Below are positions 23,127 to 33,965 of a stretch of DNA of 64,000 bases, piece by piece. Under the pieces are notes generated by a model. That model was not told the DNA's origin, searched no databases, and saw only the letters and a program-made list of their open reading frames with translations. The stretch's first letter is position 1. Every line of letters begins with the position of its first letter. The position numbers and the translations under genes are program-made. Origin of the DNA: Vitis vinifera (taxonomy: Eukaryota > Streptophyta > Magnoliopsida > Vitales > Vitaceae). Location of the stretch: positions 4,851,001 through 4,915,000 of the forward strand of contig NC_081821.1 in assembly GCF_030704535.1 (NCBI RefSeq), given 5' to 3'.

Positions 23127-23150
23127 AGGGAGGGAGGGAGAGCGAGAGAG
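22916..23150 (+). repeat. local duplication ending in (GA)n microsatellites
   Basis: The block GTGGCGATGCCACTTGAACG plus about 20 further bases occurs at about 22921 and again at about 23036. Each copy runs through CAAAATCAGAGA[A/T]GCAGAG into a (GA)n tract followed by GGGAGGGAGG. The second copy lacks about 23 bases present in the first. The microsatellites lie at about 23000-23022 and 23094-23122. Confidence 0.85.
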
Positions 23151-23159
23151 GGAATGATT

Positions 23160-24460
23160 AATTTGTTTGATGGGTGGATGATAGATGTCTATGGATGGAT
23201 TATAATTTTTGAAAGGTATTTCTGTATAATTCACAACTACAAGAAATAATAATTTCTGATTTTCATATTTTTTTAATTATAAAATTTTTGAACAAAATTA
23301 ATCTATACCAAAGGTCCGACGTATTCAGGTCTAATACGTTGTTGTATATTTCTCTTTCTTTCCACACGATTGCTAGTACACTTATTATGATTCCCAATAC
23401 AATAATAAAAATAGGTACAGAAAAAAGAATTGATATCTTGTACTTTTGGTGTATTAATTATCATTTCAATGATCAACTTCTCTTATAATTATATTTATGC
23501 TACCGAGTATCGTCATAACTTTAGCCAATTTCATTATTTTAACTAATTAAGGAAGAATTTGTAAATTGATAAAACCTGACGGTCAAATTTTCCATCTCCA
23601 AGGAAAAACACTTTGACCTCCTATCAGAAAAATTTCAATTCTCCCTTTGGGGCTTCAACTCTCACATAAAGTTCTTAAAAAATAATTTTTGATGTCTTAT
23701 CACAATATTATTGTTACAAAGTATAAGATAACAAAATTACAAAATTCTAAAAAAAAATTATTAGTCTATTGTGAACATTGTGACAAAATTAAATAAATAA
23801 AAAGTATCTAAAAAATATATTGATATTTTATAGCTAAGAAATTTAGAAAAAATTATAAATTTGCAATAACAAAACATTTCATCCGATTTATTTTTTTAAA
23901 AAAAACTTCAAAAATTTTCAATAATCTTACATGTCCAAAACTTCAAGATTTCAAAAGGTACAAAGATTGCTTTTATAGGTCTAGCTCTTTCTCCAAATCT
24001 TAAATTAAAGAGTTAGATGAAAAGGAGAAACAAGATGGGAAAAAAGAGTTACAAAAATTTTGTTCATATGATACGATATCTTAGTAGTCCATTCAAAAGG
24101 AAAAAAAAATAAACAAAATAATATAAAAAGTCAAAAGTCTTCCCATGAAGCAAAATTCCAAAACAAAAATATAAAAAAATAGTAATAAATCAAAATCTTC
24201 TAACAAAACAACGACTTTAAAAAAGACTCCAAAATGTAGAAAAATAGGATATTATTCAAAAGACTATTAATTAGAAAATAAAATCAATTATTTGGAAATA
24301 AGTGACAGACTCAAAACTTGAATGATTAATAAATAATAAGATGAAATTAAGTATTTTAAATAAAAAATTCAAATATTAATAACTCAACAAATATCACGTG
24401 AAAAGTCAAATCAAGATGAATCGGATAATAAAAAAATATATGATGAAATTTGTGCATACT
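23160..24460. other. AT-rich intergenic DNA, no gene seen
   Basis: Mostly A- and T-rich sequence with short chance frames (for example 23288-23488). No RNA gene or boundary of a mobile element was recognised. Confidence 0.45.
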
Positions 24461-24469
24461 TCTATAAAA

Positions 24470-24865
24470 CAATAAATTTGATTCCGAAATAACTAAATTA
24501 TTTATAATATCTAATAAGTAATTTTTCAACCTTTATAATATGAATTTGATACAAATTAAATTATTTAATAATTATACTAATTAACCCAATTATAATTTTA
24601 AAGCTCATTTTTTAATAAATATATTAATTCAATCATCGATATGTTTGATTTTGACTTTAATCATATAAACTTATACAAGGTCTAATTCAACCCGATTATT
24701 AAATGGATTAAATAAGTTACACGAAATATTACTTATTTAATAATTAAGATGTTAATATTTATATTCTGATTATTATTCGTATCATATTTTGATTGATCTA
24801 TTTAGTAGAATGTTTAGGCTTTGATACGATACGAGCATGACCTACTAACACCAATTGTCAACCCT
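24470..24865. repeat. dispersed repeat with GATACGATACGAGCATGACC motif
   Basis: Contains TTAATAATTA/AACCCGATTATTAAATGG, GATACGATACGAGCATGACC and a terminal-like TTGTCAACCCTAAG. Similar phrases (GATACGACACGACATG, ACATGACCCATTTATTA, TTAGTAATTGGGTTAAG) occur in the opposite orientation at about 43730-44390. This looks like a family of old non-autonomous elements; boundaries are uncertain. Confidence 0.4.
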
Positions 24866-25265
24866 AAGATTAGTATATGTTAATAAAGTTGAGAAAAGTA
24901 GAAACTTAGTCACTTAATTTGTATGCTAAAAAATGCTTTAAATTATTAGGACAACAAAATCACTATCAATGTATAGGATGAGTATGATTACATGAGGACG
25001 CCGCTGGACTCGACGTAGCCCACTAAGATCAATCCTGAATAGGCCAAGCCCATAATGGAGAATGACCCACATTAATGACATGACCCAGCTTGAACAGTTA
25101 GTTTGGCCCATTAAACTGAGCCCTTGATATGATTTTCCTCTCCACGTGGGGTGTTGGTTCAAAGGGTACATTTTGGCTATTAAACCTCTCAAGTATTATT
25201 CAAAATAGCTCATTTGATTAAGTATTATATTTTTCTATTTTTTTTTCCAATAAAATTGTTTGAAA

Positions 25266-25545
25266 CCGTATTTTGAAACCTTATAACTATGATTTTAATA
25301 TAAATTCTAGAAATCGGATTTTGAAACTATTGCTTTAATACACATTTAGAAATCACATTTTGAAATTGCGGTTTCTAATTTTGATAAAAAAAAAACGATA
25401 TTTTTAAAATTTGACTTCAAATTAATTTAAAGAGAAATTTAAAAATTATATTTTAAAACTATAATCTTAATATAAAGTTAAAAACTATATTTTGAAATTA
25501 CGATTTTGGTATATATTTAGATACCTCATTTTGAAACTACCTCAA
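25266..25545. repeat. degenerate 39-bp tandem repeat
   Basis: Units start TTTTGAAA or TTTTAAAA and run about 39 bases through an ATTTTAATATA core to an AGAAATC-like end. Three units measure exactly 39 bases by hand (starting TTTTGAAACTATTGC, TTTTAAAACTATAATC and TTTTGAAATTACG). The first unit is longer (about 48), and a disturbed part lies in the middle. Confidence 0.7.
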
Positions 25546-25584
25546 AGAAAATTCCAATAAAAGCTTTTTCAACAAATATTTTCA

Positions 25585-26125
25585 ATGCTTGGGTTGAACT
25601 TTCTCAACACAAACTCAATTGGGGTTGATTTAGGCAACCCCAGTGTAGTGTAGCCTGAACTCAATTCAATGTTTTTACAATTTTATAATATTTATTATCA
25701 TGTATAATAATATTAATTTTTTTTATATATATTTTAAAGAAAAAAATATCAATTTATAATTAATTATATACTTTTTCTTTTTAAAAAAGGATATATAAAT
25801 TTATTTTTACTTTTTTATTATTATCTTGAAATTTTGTCTTATTTATTATTTAAATTTTGGTACAAATATGTAGATAAAAAAATTCACTATGAATGACTTT
25901 TAAGTTGTGCAATCCCAATAACCCAACCAATTTGTGTTTAGCTTGACTAACACGAAGTCAACTCGAGTTTAGAAAAATAAATTTAGGGCTTTTCTTGAAT
26001 ATATTGAGTTAGAGGTCGGGTTGAGTTGAACTTGGGTTAATCGTTTCTTAATTTGGGTTAGGTTCAGATTAACTATCAATCTGACCAACCCACCTAAGTT
26101 CAAGTCCTACCTATAACCTTATATT
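25585..26125. repeat. repeat with GGGTTGA / AACCCAAC phrases on both strands
   Basis: The region contains TTGGGTTGAACTTTCTCAAC, GGGGTTGATTTAGGCAACCCC (itself an inverted repeat), CCCAATAACCCAACC, GTCGGGTTGAGTTGAACTTGGG and GACCAACCCACC. It resembles plant non-autonomous elements rich in this motif. No clear ends were set. Confidence 0.35.
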
Positions 26126-26129
26126 AAAG

Positions 26130-28140
26130 GGAAAACCTAAAATAAAAAAAATAAACAAAAGGAGCAAATAAAACCTCTAATATTTATGCATGAAGTATGA
26201 GTCAATGGTCAAATTTGAACAATACAATGGTAAGACTTCTAAACGATATGAATTTAAATGTATAATTATATTTGTATCCTAATTGTAAGGTTAGACCATG
26301 TAACTTGTTTAATAAACAACTTATGTTCAAATTTGATTGTTCTAGTTGTTCAATTTGTTTCACTTATTCATTTCATTATATAATGCTAACATGAGTATGA
26401 CCCCAACTCCATACGAGGTCATGGTTCATTCAACAAATAACCATTTCAAAACTATAAAATAAAAAATCATATTTAAAATAATAATAAATATGATATAATT
26501 TAAAAATCAAACAATCAAAACTAATTGCATTATTCAAAGTAAAATTTTATACATTTAAAATTTAAAGAAAGTTCTAAATGGGTGACGAATTGGAAGTTTA
26601 TTTTTTCCTTCTATTTTATAAGAACAATATAATTAAAAAATTAATTAATTAATTAAGTCATTAAATTGATTTACCGGACTCTCTCGTTGCCGGGGTTATA
26701 AGGTCGAAGTCAATGCTCCGCGTTGCAATAACAATTGGAATTGTCGTGCAACTTTGGCAATTTAAGGTGGGTGTGCATTAATAAAGAAGTGGTCTTCTTG
26801 GGAGGGAAAACAAAATACAGGGATGGACCACTGTCTCCTTAGTCCTTACTTCTATTTCAAGGCCAACATCCGACATCGATTCCATGGATTGAACTATGAA
26901 GGCTTTTAATACAAGCCCAACTACCATAATTATTAAGGATTATCGTGTCCGGTTGGAAGTTGGAACCCTATCCGTTACCAATACGTCTTCTTCATACCAC
27001 ACAACCATTTTACACTCGTTCATATTTGTTATTTTGAATCTTTGATGGTTAAGAATAAGTATGAGCTTGGGACTTGTTTGGTGTGAGCTTTATTTTAAGT
27101 AGGAATGGTAAAAAAACTCGTCAGATCCAAAAGGGGAGCAATAATCAGGGACGGGAACCTATTTTGATTATATAATAATAATAATAGCAATAATAATTAA
27201 ATATACATTTATGAAATTAAAAACATTAATTCCCAACCCATTTACCTCCCTAATTTAAGAAACAATGATCCCGTTTAAATGAAATATATAACGTTATTTT
27301 TCAATGCTTAAAATAAAATAAAATTGCATTTCAATATTTTTATTTTAAAAAATAAAATCTCTTTTACGTCTAATAATATTTATAATTAAAATATTATATA
27401 TATATATATATATATATTAAATAATGCATGTATTACTATGTTTTTTAGTTCTATTTTTTTTTACCATGGATTTAATTTTATAATAAAAAATTATTCTATA
27501 AAATAAGAATTATAAAAAATTAAAATTCATAAAAAAATATAAATTTATGATTTATAATATAATATATTTCGTCATTTATCTTATCACATGTCTGATTAAA
27601 AAATAAATAATGAAATAATTTATTGATTACTACCCAAATAATTGAATAAAAGATAAAATATATTATCTCGTTTTCTATTCTGTCTCATATTATATATGGA
27701 ATCAACCAAACATAATTAAAAGAAATAACTCTTAAAGGTTTTGAGTTTCTTAATATGTTTGGTAATTTTTTTATATTAAAATTCGGACTAAAATTAAAAA
27801 ATATAGGTCTGCTTGTGTTTTTTTTTTTCTTTTAAATTTTATAACTATAATTTTATTTTTTAGTTTTTAATTTTTAAATTCATTCATTACATCCAAATTT
27901 TTTATTTTATTTTAGTAAATTAATTTGTTTAGTTAAGAGATGTTTGATACTAATTACAACTTTGCTCATTTAATCCTCACACAATGAAATCTTTAAATTT
28001 TTTTAATCATCTTTAATGTGTACTAATTTAGCTCTGTTTTAACTTTTTGTTTTCCTTAACCTTGTCATTTTAATTATGTATTTGAATTAATACAATCACA
28101 AAGTTTTATTTTATGTATTTATATTTTTTATTAGAAATAA
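26130..28140. other. AT-rich intergenic DNA with an (AT)n microsatellite
   Basis: No gene seen. An (AT)n tract lies at about 27396-27417. A GC-richer patch at 26670-26990 has no open frame of note. Confidence 0.45.
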
Positions 28141-28144
28141 AAAA

Positions 28145-28690
28145 ATTAAATATAACTTTACCTTTAAAACTTTTAATATGCTTTACACTTTGTCCCATTT
28201 CATTCAAAACCTAATATTTTACCTCCTAAACTTTTTAAATACCAATATTTTGTCACAAACCTATTATAAAATTACAAAAGAAATTGATATGTTTTGCACT
28301 TTGATTCAAACACTAATATGTAATTAGATAAAATCAACTTTAAATTAATAGTCTTAAAGTGAAATTTCTCAAATACTTTCAAACTACAGTGACTATCAGT
28401 CTTAATTTTTTTTTTTTTTATCTTAGAAGGATATTTACATGACTATTCGTGATTTTCGCATACAACCATGAAGAAGTTTGATGAACTTGAACTTGGATAA
28501 TAAATATTTTTCTTTGTATTTTAACTTGTTTACTTACCTAACAAATTATTTATTGATTTTTTAGTAAGTTTTGGAAGCAAAGTGTCATATTTTAACAAAT
28601 TTGAGGAACAAAGTATTGAGTTTTAAATGTTATGAGACAAAGTGTAAAACACGAGACCGATAAAAAGAGTAAAATATATTTAATCTTATA
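28145..28690. mobile_element. foldback element with long imperfect terminal inverted repeats
   Basis: The left arm (about 28145-28275, with TTTACACTTTGTCCCATTTC) matches the reverse complement of the right arm (about 28560-28690, with TTTACACTTTGTCTCATAAC) over more than 100 bases with mismatches. The motif TTTACACTTTG is typical of ends of plant MULE-like non-autonomous elements. A related phrase is repeated directly inside at about 28283-28315. No coding capacity. Confidence 0.6.
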
Positions 28691-28699
28691 AAAAATTAT

Positions 28700-30650
28700 T
28701 CAAAATTTTTATTTAATTTATTTTTAAATTAAAAATTGACTCTAACGTTTTCGTTCTAGGCAATTATAAAATGAAGTGAAAGGAATCCAATAGAAAAGTT
28801 GCCTCAAATGCGAGCTGAATCGTTTCCGAATATGATCCACTTGAATTCTTGTGGAGTAATCATTTTAGTAAAGACCTACACACTTAGAAAAAAGAAAAAA
28901 AAGGTGTCTTAATAATCGTAATTTGACCACAAAGCTTATAATATGCCCTTCCATGATTCAAAATAAGGCCTTGAGTTGGTCAATAAGCTTGAAACCAAAC
29001 CAATTATACCCAATGGAAGCCAAGTGCCACGTTATCTCACACAACATATGCTTGGAAACGTCTTGGAATGTGTCATTTTTGCTTGTTGGAAAAGCTCGAT
29101 CCCTGGCTGCGACTTTTGAATAATGCTGGGGAACTTCCATGGAAAACGTTGGGGAAGTGTTGAAACGTTTTCGAGAAGGCTAAGAAGTATGCGTAGAAAT
29201 TTCTATTTTCCCACATGCACAATTTGGTAATTTTCCTTTTTGATTTTCTTGCCCATTTCGTTTTTAAATGATTTGACCTTTTTCCTTCCTTTATAATTCT
29301 TTTTTTTTTTTTGAGTAAATTATAAAAAATTATTTCTATGCTTTCACGGGTGACATATGTATGTACGACTATGTTCACAAAAAAGATTTGATATTAATAT
29401 AAATTAAGTCATTAAATTATTAAATTAATTTGTCAAACATGCCATTAATTCAACCTTTAAATTGTTTTAAATAATATTAATTTTAAATTATGCTTAAATA
29501 TTAAATAATCATCATTATTAGTATTTTCTCATAAATAAATAAAAACATTCATATGATTTAAACAATATATGGAATTATATTAGTTTAATATTCATAAAAA
29601 TATTTATTTTTCTCAATGGAGAATAAGATACCAGGATAAGATTAATTAATGAAACAAGAAGGGTAAGTCTGAAGATTAACGGATAAAAAGAGAAGGGATC
29701 ACTAAAGAGGAGTTCTTTCAAAAAATGGATTTATCTGATCGACGGTTGAGATGCTTTGAAAGAATAGAAATAATCTAACCCAACTAAATAATCAAACGTT
29801 ATAATAATATGAATGGTCTTGAGCGTTTAGCACATTCCTTTCCTTTTGGGAGAAGAAGAGAATGAGCCCCACGTGTTCCTTGCCCTTTTCTCCAAGAGAT
29901 TCCAATCCTACATTCTGCACTTTGTGCAGCCTAAGGTGGCTGAAGAAACGACCCAAAGACCTCCAACGCTAAAATCGCCCAGTAATGCTAAAAGGTAAAG
30001 CACAAATCACTCATGGACTTTCCTTTCAATACACAGAGGTTGAAATATGAGTTTACCTGGTCAATCTTGGCCACTCTCCACCGCCGATATTGGTGTCCAT
30101 GGATGGAAGCTAACCTACTTCCACTACCCCTCTCTAGTTACACGGTACACCCTAAGCATTCTTTTAAAGTCTTTGGTCACCCACCACCAAAACTCCACTC
30201 ACACACTGTTCCATCTTTTTGGTCATCTACATATTTTGTGGATTAAATTAAACCCCTAAAAACATATATACCACACATTAATATGATAATCAGTAGATAT
30301 TCATTTGGAAATGATGTGATGGAGATGGGTCCATGGGAGGTGTGAGTCACCCAAAATTTCAAGCTTATGAACTCAGTCCACCATTGACCTCCATCATTTA
30401 ATAAAAGGGGAAGACCTGGCAAGTGGGCTGCAGGCTTTTTGTCAAGGTAAAAGTAAAACTCAAGACGCAGGGCATGACAAGTGGAAGCCATGATCTAATG
30501 CTTTCCTCCCCAGGGTCTGTGTTTTGTACGTGGACCAGTCATATCCCGCGCAGTTGGAAGATGACCTTCCACCAAGACACTCTTTTGATTCATAAGGAAA
30601 ATGTAGGAGCGAGTCAAGGAGAGAGGGTAACCGGCTACCACCGGTCACCT
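28700..30650. other. intergenic DNA upstream of the 30727 gene, no gene seen
   Basis: Mixed composition with short chance ORFs on both strands (for example 28923-29123, 29073-29378, 30243-30491). None has recognisable motifs. The right part probably contains the promoter of the gene at 30727. Confidence 0.45.
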
Positions 30651-30666
30651 CCATTATGCCCTCACC

Positions 30667-30674
30667 TATATATT
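30667..30674 (+). promoter_or_regulatory. candidate TATA box of the 30727 gene
   Basis: TATATATT sits 53 bases upstream of the ATG at 30727, between pyrimidine-rich blocks. Position and sequence fit a plant TATA box with a short leader. Confidence 0.5.
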
Positions 30675-30726
30675 CTCCACCGTCTTCCTCCTTCCCTCCC
30701 GATAAAACCATTCACAGCTCTCAGCC

Positions 30727-31191
30727 ATGGCCCGCCATAGCCCAGAACACGACATCGGCTCCAACACCGGCTTTGGAACCTCCAAGAAGGTCGCAAGTGG
30801 CTTGCTCCACTCCGTATCGACGCTTGTGGCTTCGTGCTCCAAGCAAGCCAGCCGAGTTTCCAGCAAGTTTCGTACAAAGGTGAGCCACTCGAAAATCTCT
30901 CCGAAGTCGCCGTTGGCGCGGCCCAAGCAGCTGCTGACGAGTATAAGCAACAAGGCGATTCCTTTTCTGCATAAGAAGAAAGGGGGCGAACAGTTAGACA
31001 GCAAAGAAGTTGCAGAGGAAGGGTTCGGAGACGGCGGCGTGTGGCAGAGGGCGATCCTGATGGGGGATAAATGCCAGCCGTTGGATTTCTCTGGCGTAAT
31101 ATATTACGATAATAAGGGGGAGCAGCTCCAGGAGCTGCCGCTCAGGTCGCCGCGTGCGAGTCCGCTGCCGAGTTACGCTTTTCGGAAGTGA
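30727..31191 (+). CDS. conserved plant protein of unknown function (154 aa)
   Basis: A single-exon frame of 154 residues. The N-terminal two thirds are basic and rich in Ser and Lys with no clear domain (GFGTSKKVASGLL, then PKSPLARPKQLL and HKKKGG). The C-terminal part carries a conserved block at about residues 105-130, VWQRAILMGDKCQPLDFSGV followed by IYYDNKGEQ, which I recognise from a family of small, uncharacterised plant proteins. There is no signal peptide or membrane segment. The GC content is far above that of the flanks, as expected for a real intronless gene. Overlapping open frames on the other strand are by-products of that GC content. The function is unknown; the high positive charge could suggest nucleic-acid or membrane-surface association, but that is only inference. 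It is convergent with the oleosin gene. Confidence 0.85.
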   Translation: MARHSPEHDIGSNTGFGTSKKVASGLLHSVSTLVASCSKQASRVSSKFRTKVSHSKISPKSPLARPKQLLTSISNKAIPFLHKKKGGEQLDSKEVAEEGFGDGGVWQRAILMGDKCQPLDFSGVIYYDNKGEQLQELPLRSPRASPLPSYAFRK

Positions 31192-31472
31192 AAGCAGCCG
31201 CGGGTGAGTTGGGTAGTAGTTCAACGTTCAAATTTAAAAGGGGTAGTGGGATTGGAGAAACAAAATCGTAGGGCATGTGAATTTATTTTCTCTTTACCTG
31301 CTTGGTTTCACATGTATGATGTTGCAGCCTAGCTGGGATGTTGGAAAGCGGTTTTTGTAGTTGTGAAATGGATTGGGCATCATGTAAGTAGGTTTTTAGC
31401 TTTGTTTATTTCTTTTGGTTCCAATTTACAAAGGGTTTGTATTTCCGATTTCTTTTTATTTTCATAAAATAA

Positions 31473-31600
31473 AATAAAAGGTATTTACGCATTTCATCGA
31501 GTTTTTAGGTTTCTCAACCATGTGTTATTTATCGGGAATAAAAGGTATTTATGTATCTCATCGAGTTTTGGGGTTTCTTAACCATGTGTTATTTACTGGA
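31473..31600. repeat. 64-bp tandem duplication
   Basis: 31473-31536 and 31537-31600 are adjacent copies starting AATAAAAGGTATTTA and containing CATCGAGTTTT and AACCATGTGTTATTTA. They differ at about nine positions. They lie in the 3' flank of the 30727 gene. Confidence 0.88.
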
Positions 31601-31624
31601 TCAAATTTGTTCGATGTTTTTCTT

Positions 31625-31905
31625 GGCCAAGAAACCAACCTTGGTCCCAAGCCCTTCTAACATTCACTGTCTTTTCAGGTTTGATCTCATCGGGGACCTT
31701 CCTTAACCTAGGAAACTTTGAGCCTTTGTTTTGTCTCACCCGGAACCCTTTGGACACTCACCGCCTCTTTAAGCTACACCCAACAGGGACCTTCCTTGGC
31801 CCAAGAACCCTTTAGGCTCTCTCTCTTCACCTCTATAGGCTTCCGTCCGACAGGGGCACTCCTTGTACAGGACCCTTTAGACCCACATGGTCTCTTTTTT
31901 AAGGA
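31625..31905. repeat. degenerate repeat array with GGGACCTTCCTTGG and GAACCCTTTGG phrases
   Basis: A GC-rich block in AT-rich DNA. The phrases GGGACCTTCCTTAAC, GGGACCTTCCTTGGC and GGGGCACTCCTTGTA recur about 80-90 bases apart. They alternate with GGAACCCTTTGGAC, GAACCCTTTAGG and GGACCCTTTAGACC. Three degenerate units can be made out. It is not a gene; the open frame at 31718-31909 follows from the repeats. Confidence 0.6.
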
Positions 31906-31919
31906 CTAAAAACATTTTT

Positions 31920-32860
31920 ACATTTTCTGATGCTTGTAAGTATTTTTTTAATAATAATAATAATAATAAGGGTTATGCTAGGTACCGAAAAGTGCGTTAA
32001 ATCTAATGGCTGAAAAAAAATGGAGGCACGATACCGAATGAGGTATCGTAGAATTTTTCTAATAATAATAATAATAAAGTGTTTAATAATTTTTATTAAC
32101 CACTTTTAAAAAATTTGAAGAACTACTTGAAAATGATTCTTCTAAATATAAAAAATATGAAAATCCAAATGGCTACAATGAAAAGCACTACAAACAAAAA
32201 GCAACAATAGCGCTAAAAAACCAAACCAAAAGCACTTTAATCAGAACTTGAAAGCTAGGAAAATAAAAAAAATAAAAATTAGTGGACGAGGTCAGGGTGG
32301 ATCTTGGTCTGATAATCATCTAAGACCCTTTCCGACATTCAAAGGCGGTTATAAATATAATATCAATTCTCTTACATTTCTATGATTCTTTCTTTTCAGT
32401 ATAATAAAAAGATAACCCTCAACGTACTTAATTAGACTTGTCTTTTTGATTTTTTGATACAAGTTTACCTGGTCAAACTCAATGCACAAAATTTCAATCA
32501 GCTAACCATGAGAATGAGACATCCTAAGGAGATCGTAAAGAATATATCATAATGATTTAGTGATGAAATTTCAAACTAACGACACGGGTGACGAATTTGA
32601 ATGACATTAGAAGAAGGAAAAGAAGGAAACCTCACTTGAAACAAGAGATCTTGATCAATCATCCTTCATGCTTTCAAAAATACACCAGTGAACCGATCGA
32701 ATCAACACTCAGCCAACTTTCGTGCAAAAGTTCAAAAAAATAGGGGAAAAAAGAAAGGGAAATAGAAACGGCACTACAAGCAACAAAATACTACTAAAAA
32801 TAGAAAAGAGAAAACCCGGTTCGGCGTATTAGATCCGGTTCAAAACCTTTCGGTTCAAGA
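31920..32860. other. AT-rich intergenic DNA between convergent genes
   Basis: ATA-type microsatellites lie at about 31951-31970 and 32061-32075. The right part, up to 32864, is the 3' region of the oleosin gene. No further gene seen. Confidence 0.5.
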
Positions 32861-32864
32861 TCCC

Positions 32865-33350
32865 TCAGGCTCCAGGAGCCGCGTCCTTCACCTTACTCTG
32901 CAAATACCCACCATACTCCCTAGCGTAGTCCTTTACGTGGCTGGCCGTGTCCGCGATCCGGCTCCTGGCGTAGTCAAACCTGCCAGAACCGGGCGGGTTC
33001 CAACCCCTGAAGTACTTGTATATCCAAGACAGACCGGCCAGAACCGCCAGACCGAACCCGCACATGGATAAGAACCCAGCCGCAGCTAAGAAGAGAACTG
33101 TCCCGGCCGGAACCCATATGGGGCTGGAAAGGAGGATCAAGGGGGTGAAGAAGATGAGGCCAATGACAGTGGCGGTGATGGTGAGGCCGGTGAGGAAGAG
33201 CAAGATGCAGCCGGAGACGATGAGGGCCAAGAAGCCGATGAATTGAGTGGAGTTGGGGGCGTGGTCGTGGAGTCTACGTAGGAATGCTGAACCGGGTGTG
33301 GGTCGAGGTGGACGTTGGGTTTGGCCTGAACCGGAGTGGCGGTCAGCCAT
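32865..33350 (-). CDS. OLE: oleosin, seed oil-body structural protein
   Basis: Oleosins coat oil bodies in seeds and keep them from fusing. The frame from the ATG at 33350 gives 161 residues, the usual size of a low-molecular-weight oleosin. A short polar N-terminus (about 1-36) is followed by a hydrophobic hairpin of about 72 residues (about 37-110). The proline knot P-x5-SP-x3-P is at residues 70-81 ([12 protein letters not shown]), and an amphipathic C-terminus contains [20 protein letters not shown]. An upstream in-frame extension (to 33632) exists but is Pro/Ser-rich and unlike any oleosin; MADRHSG is the expected start. The gene is intronless. The promoter side carries an RY motif between two ABRE-like motifs. 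It lies in the same orientation as the CHUP1-like gene 0.6 kb upstream. Confidence 0.97.
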   Translation of the reverse strand: MADRHSGSGQTQRPPRPTPGSAFLRRLHDHAPNSTQFIGFLALIVSGCILLFLTGLTITATVIGLIFFTPLILLSSPIWVPAGTVLFLAAAGFLSMCGFGLAVLAGLSWIYKYFRGWNPPGSGRFDYARSRIADTASHVKDYAREYGGYLQSKVKDAAPGA

Positions 33351-33440
33351 CGTTGAGCGACAGAGGGAGAGATTGAAGATAGAAAAGACGGAAGATGGGT
33401 TATAGAAGAAGCAGAAGGGTGGTGGTGTGGGGATAGGCTG

Positions 33441-33480
33441 ACACGTGTGGGAGGTGGAGACATGCAAGGGCACACGTGGG
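33441..33480 (-). promoter_or_regulatory. seed-type RY/ABRE module of the oleosin gene
   Basis: Within 40 bases there are ACACGTGT at 33441-33448, CATGCA (RY core) at 33461-33466 and CACGTGG at 33473-33479, about 90-130 bases upstream of the ATG. RY plus ABRE combinations are the known targets of ABI3/FUS3-type B3 and ABI5-type bZIP factors in seed genes. Confidence 0.75.
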
Positions 33481-33965
33481 AGAGGATTGAGCACTCCGAG
33501 ATTTGTTGTGGCCCTTGTCCTTGTGGGGACTGGTGACTTTTTCTTTCTATACGTTTGGTTTCTGATCCCATGCTTTGCACCTCTCTTTCTCCCCATGCTC
33601 TCTCTCTTTCTACTCGTCCGATTACTCATCAAATGTGATTGAAGTATAAAAGATTATGAATACGCAAGGGACACATTGCCCCTTGTGAAAAATTAAATTA
33701 ATCAATAAAGTTGATCCATTCACCTCGTGTTACAAAGAAAAAATAAGCTTTGGATTGACCAAATATCAGTCTTCCCTTGAAATATTTTCTTTATACATGA
33801 GCAGGTGCAAAACAAATGAATCAAATTATACTTTAAACAAGATGTGATAATTCAATATTGTATCAAAACCCTATTTAGAAAAATGAAAATTTCAAATTAT
33901 ATTAAAATTTGGAACTCTGAATTAGTAAAGCCCAGCATTGAGAAGTAATTTATAAATAGGTAACA

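Noticed and set aside
22850..23161. 103-codon ORF rich in Arg and Glu
   Set aside because: Produced by the (GA)n microsatellites and the duplicated block.
30460..31004. Several minus- and plus-strand ORFs around the 30727 gene
   Set aside because: Alternative-frame by-products of one GC-rich real gene.
33351..33632. 94-codon N-terminal extension of the oleosin frame
   Set aside because: Unlike any oleosin, Pro/Ser-rich and basic, and it covers the promoter motifs; the Met at 33350 fits the family.
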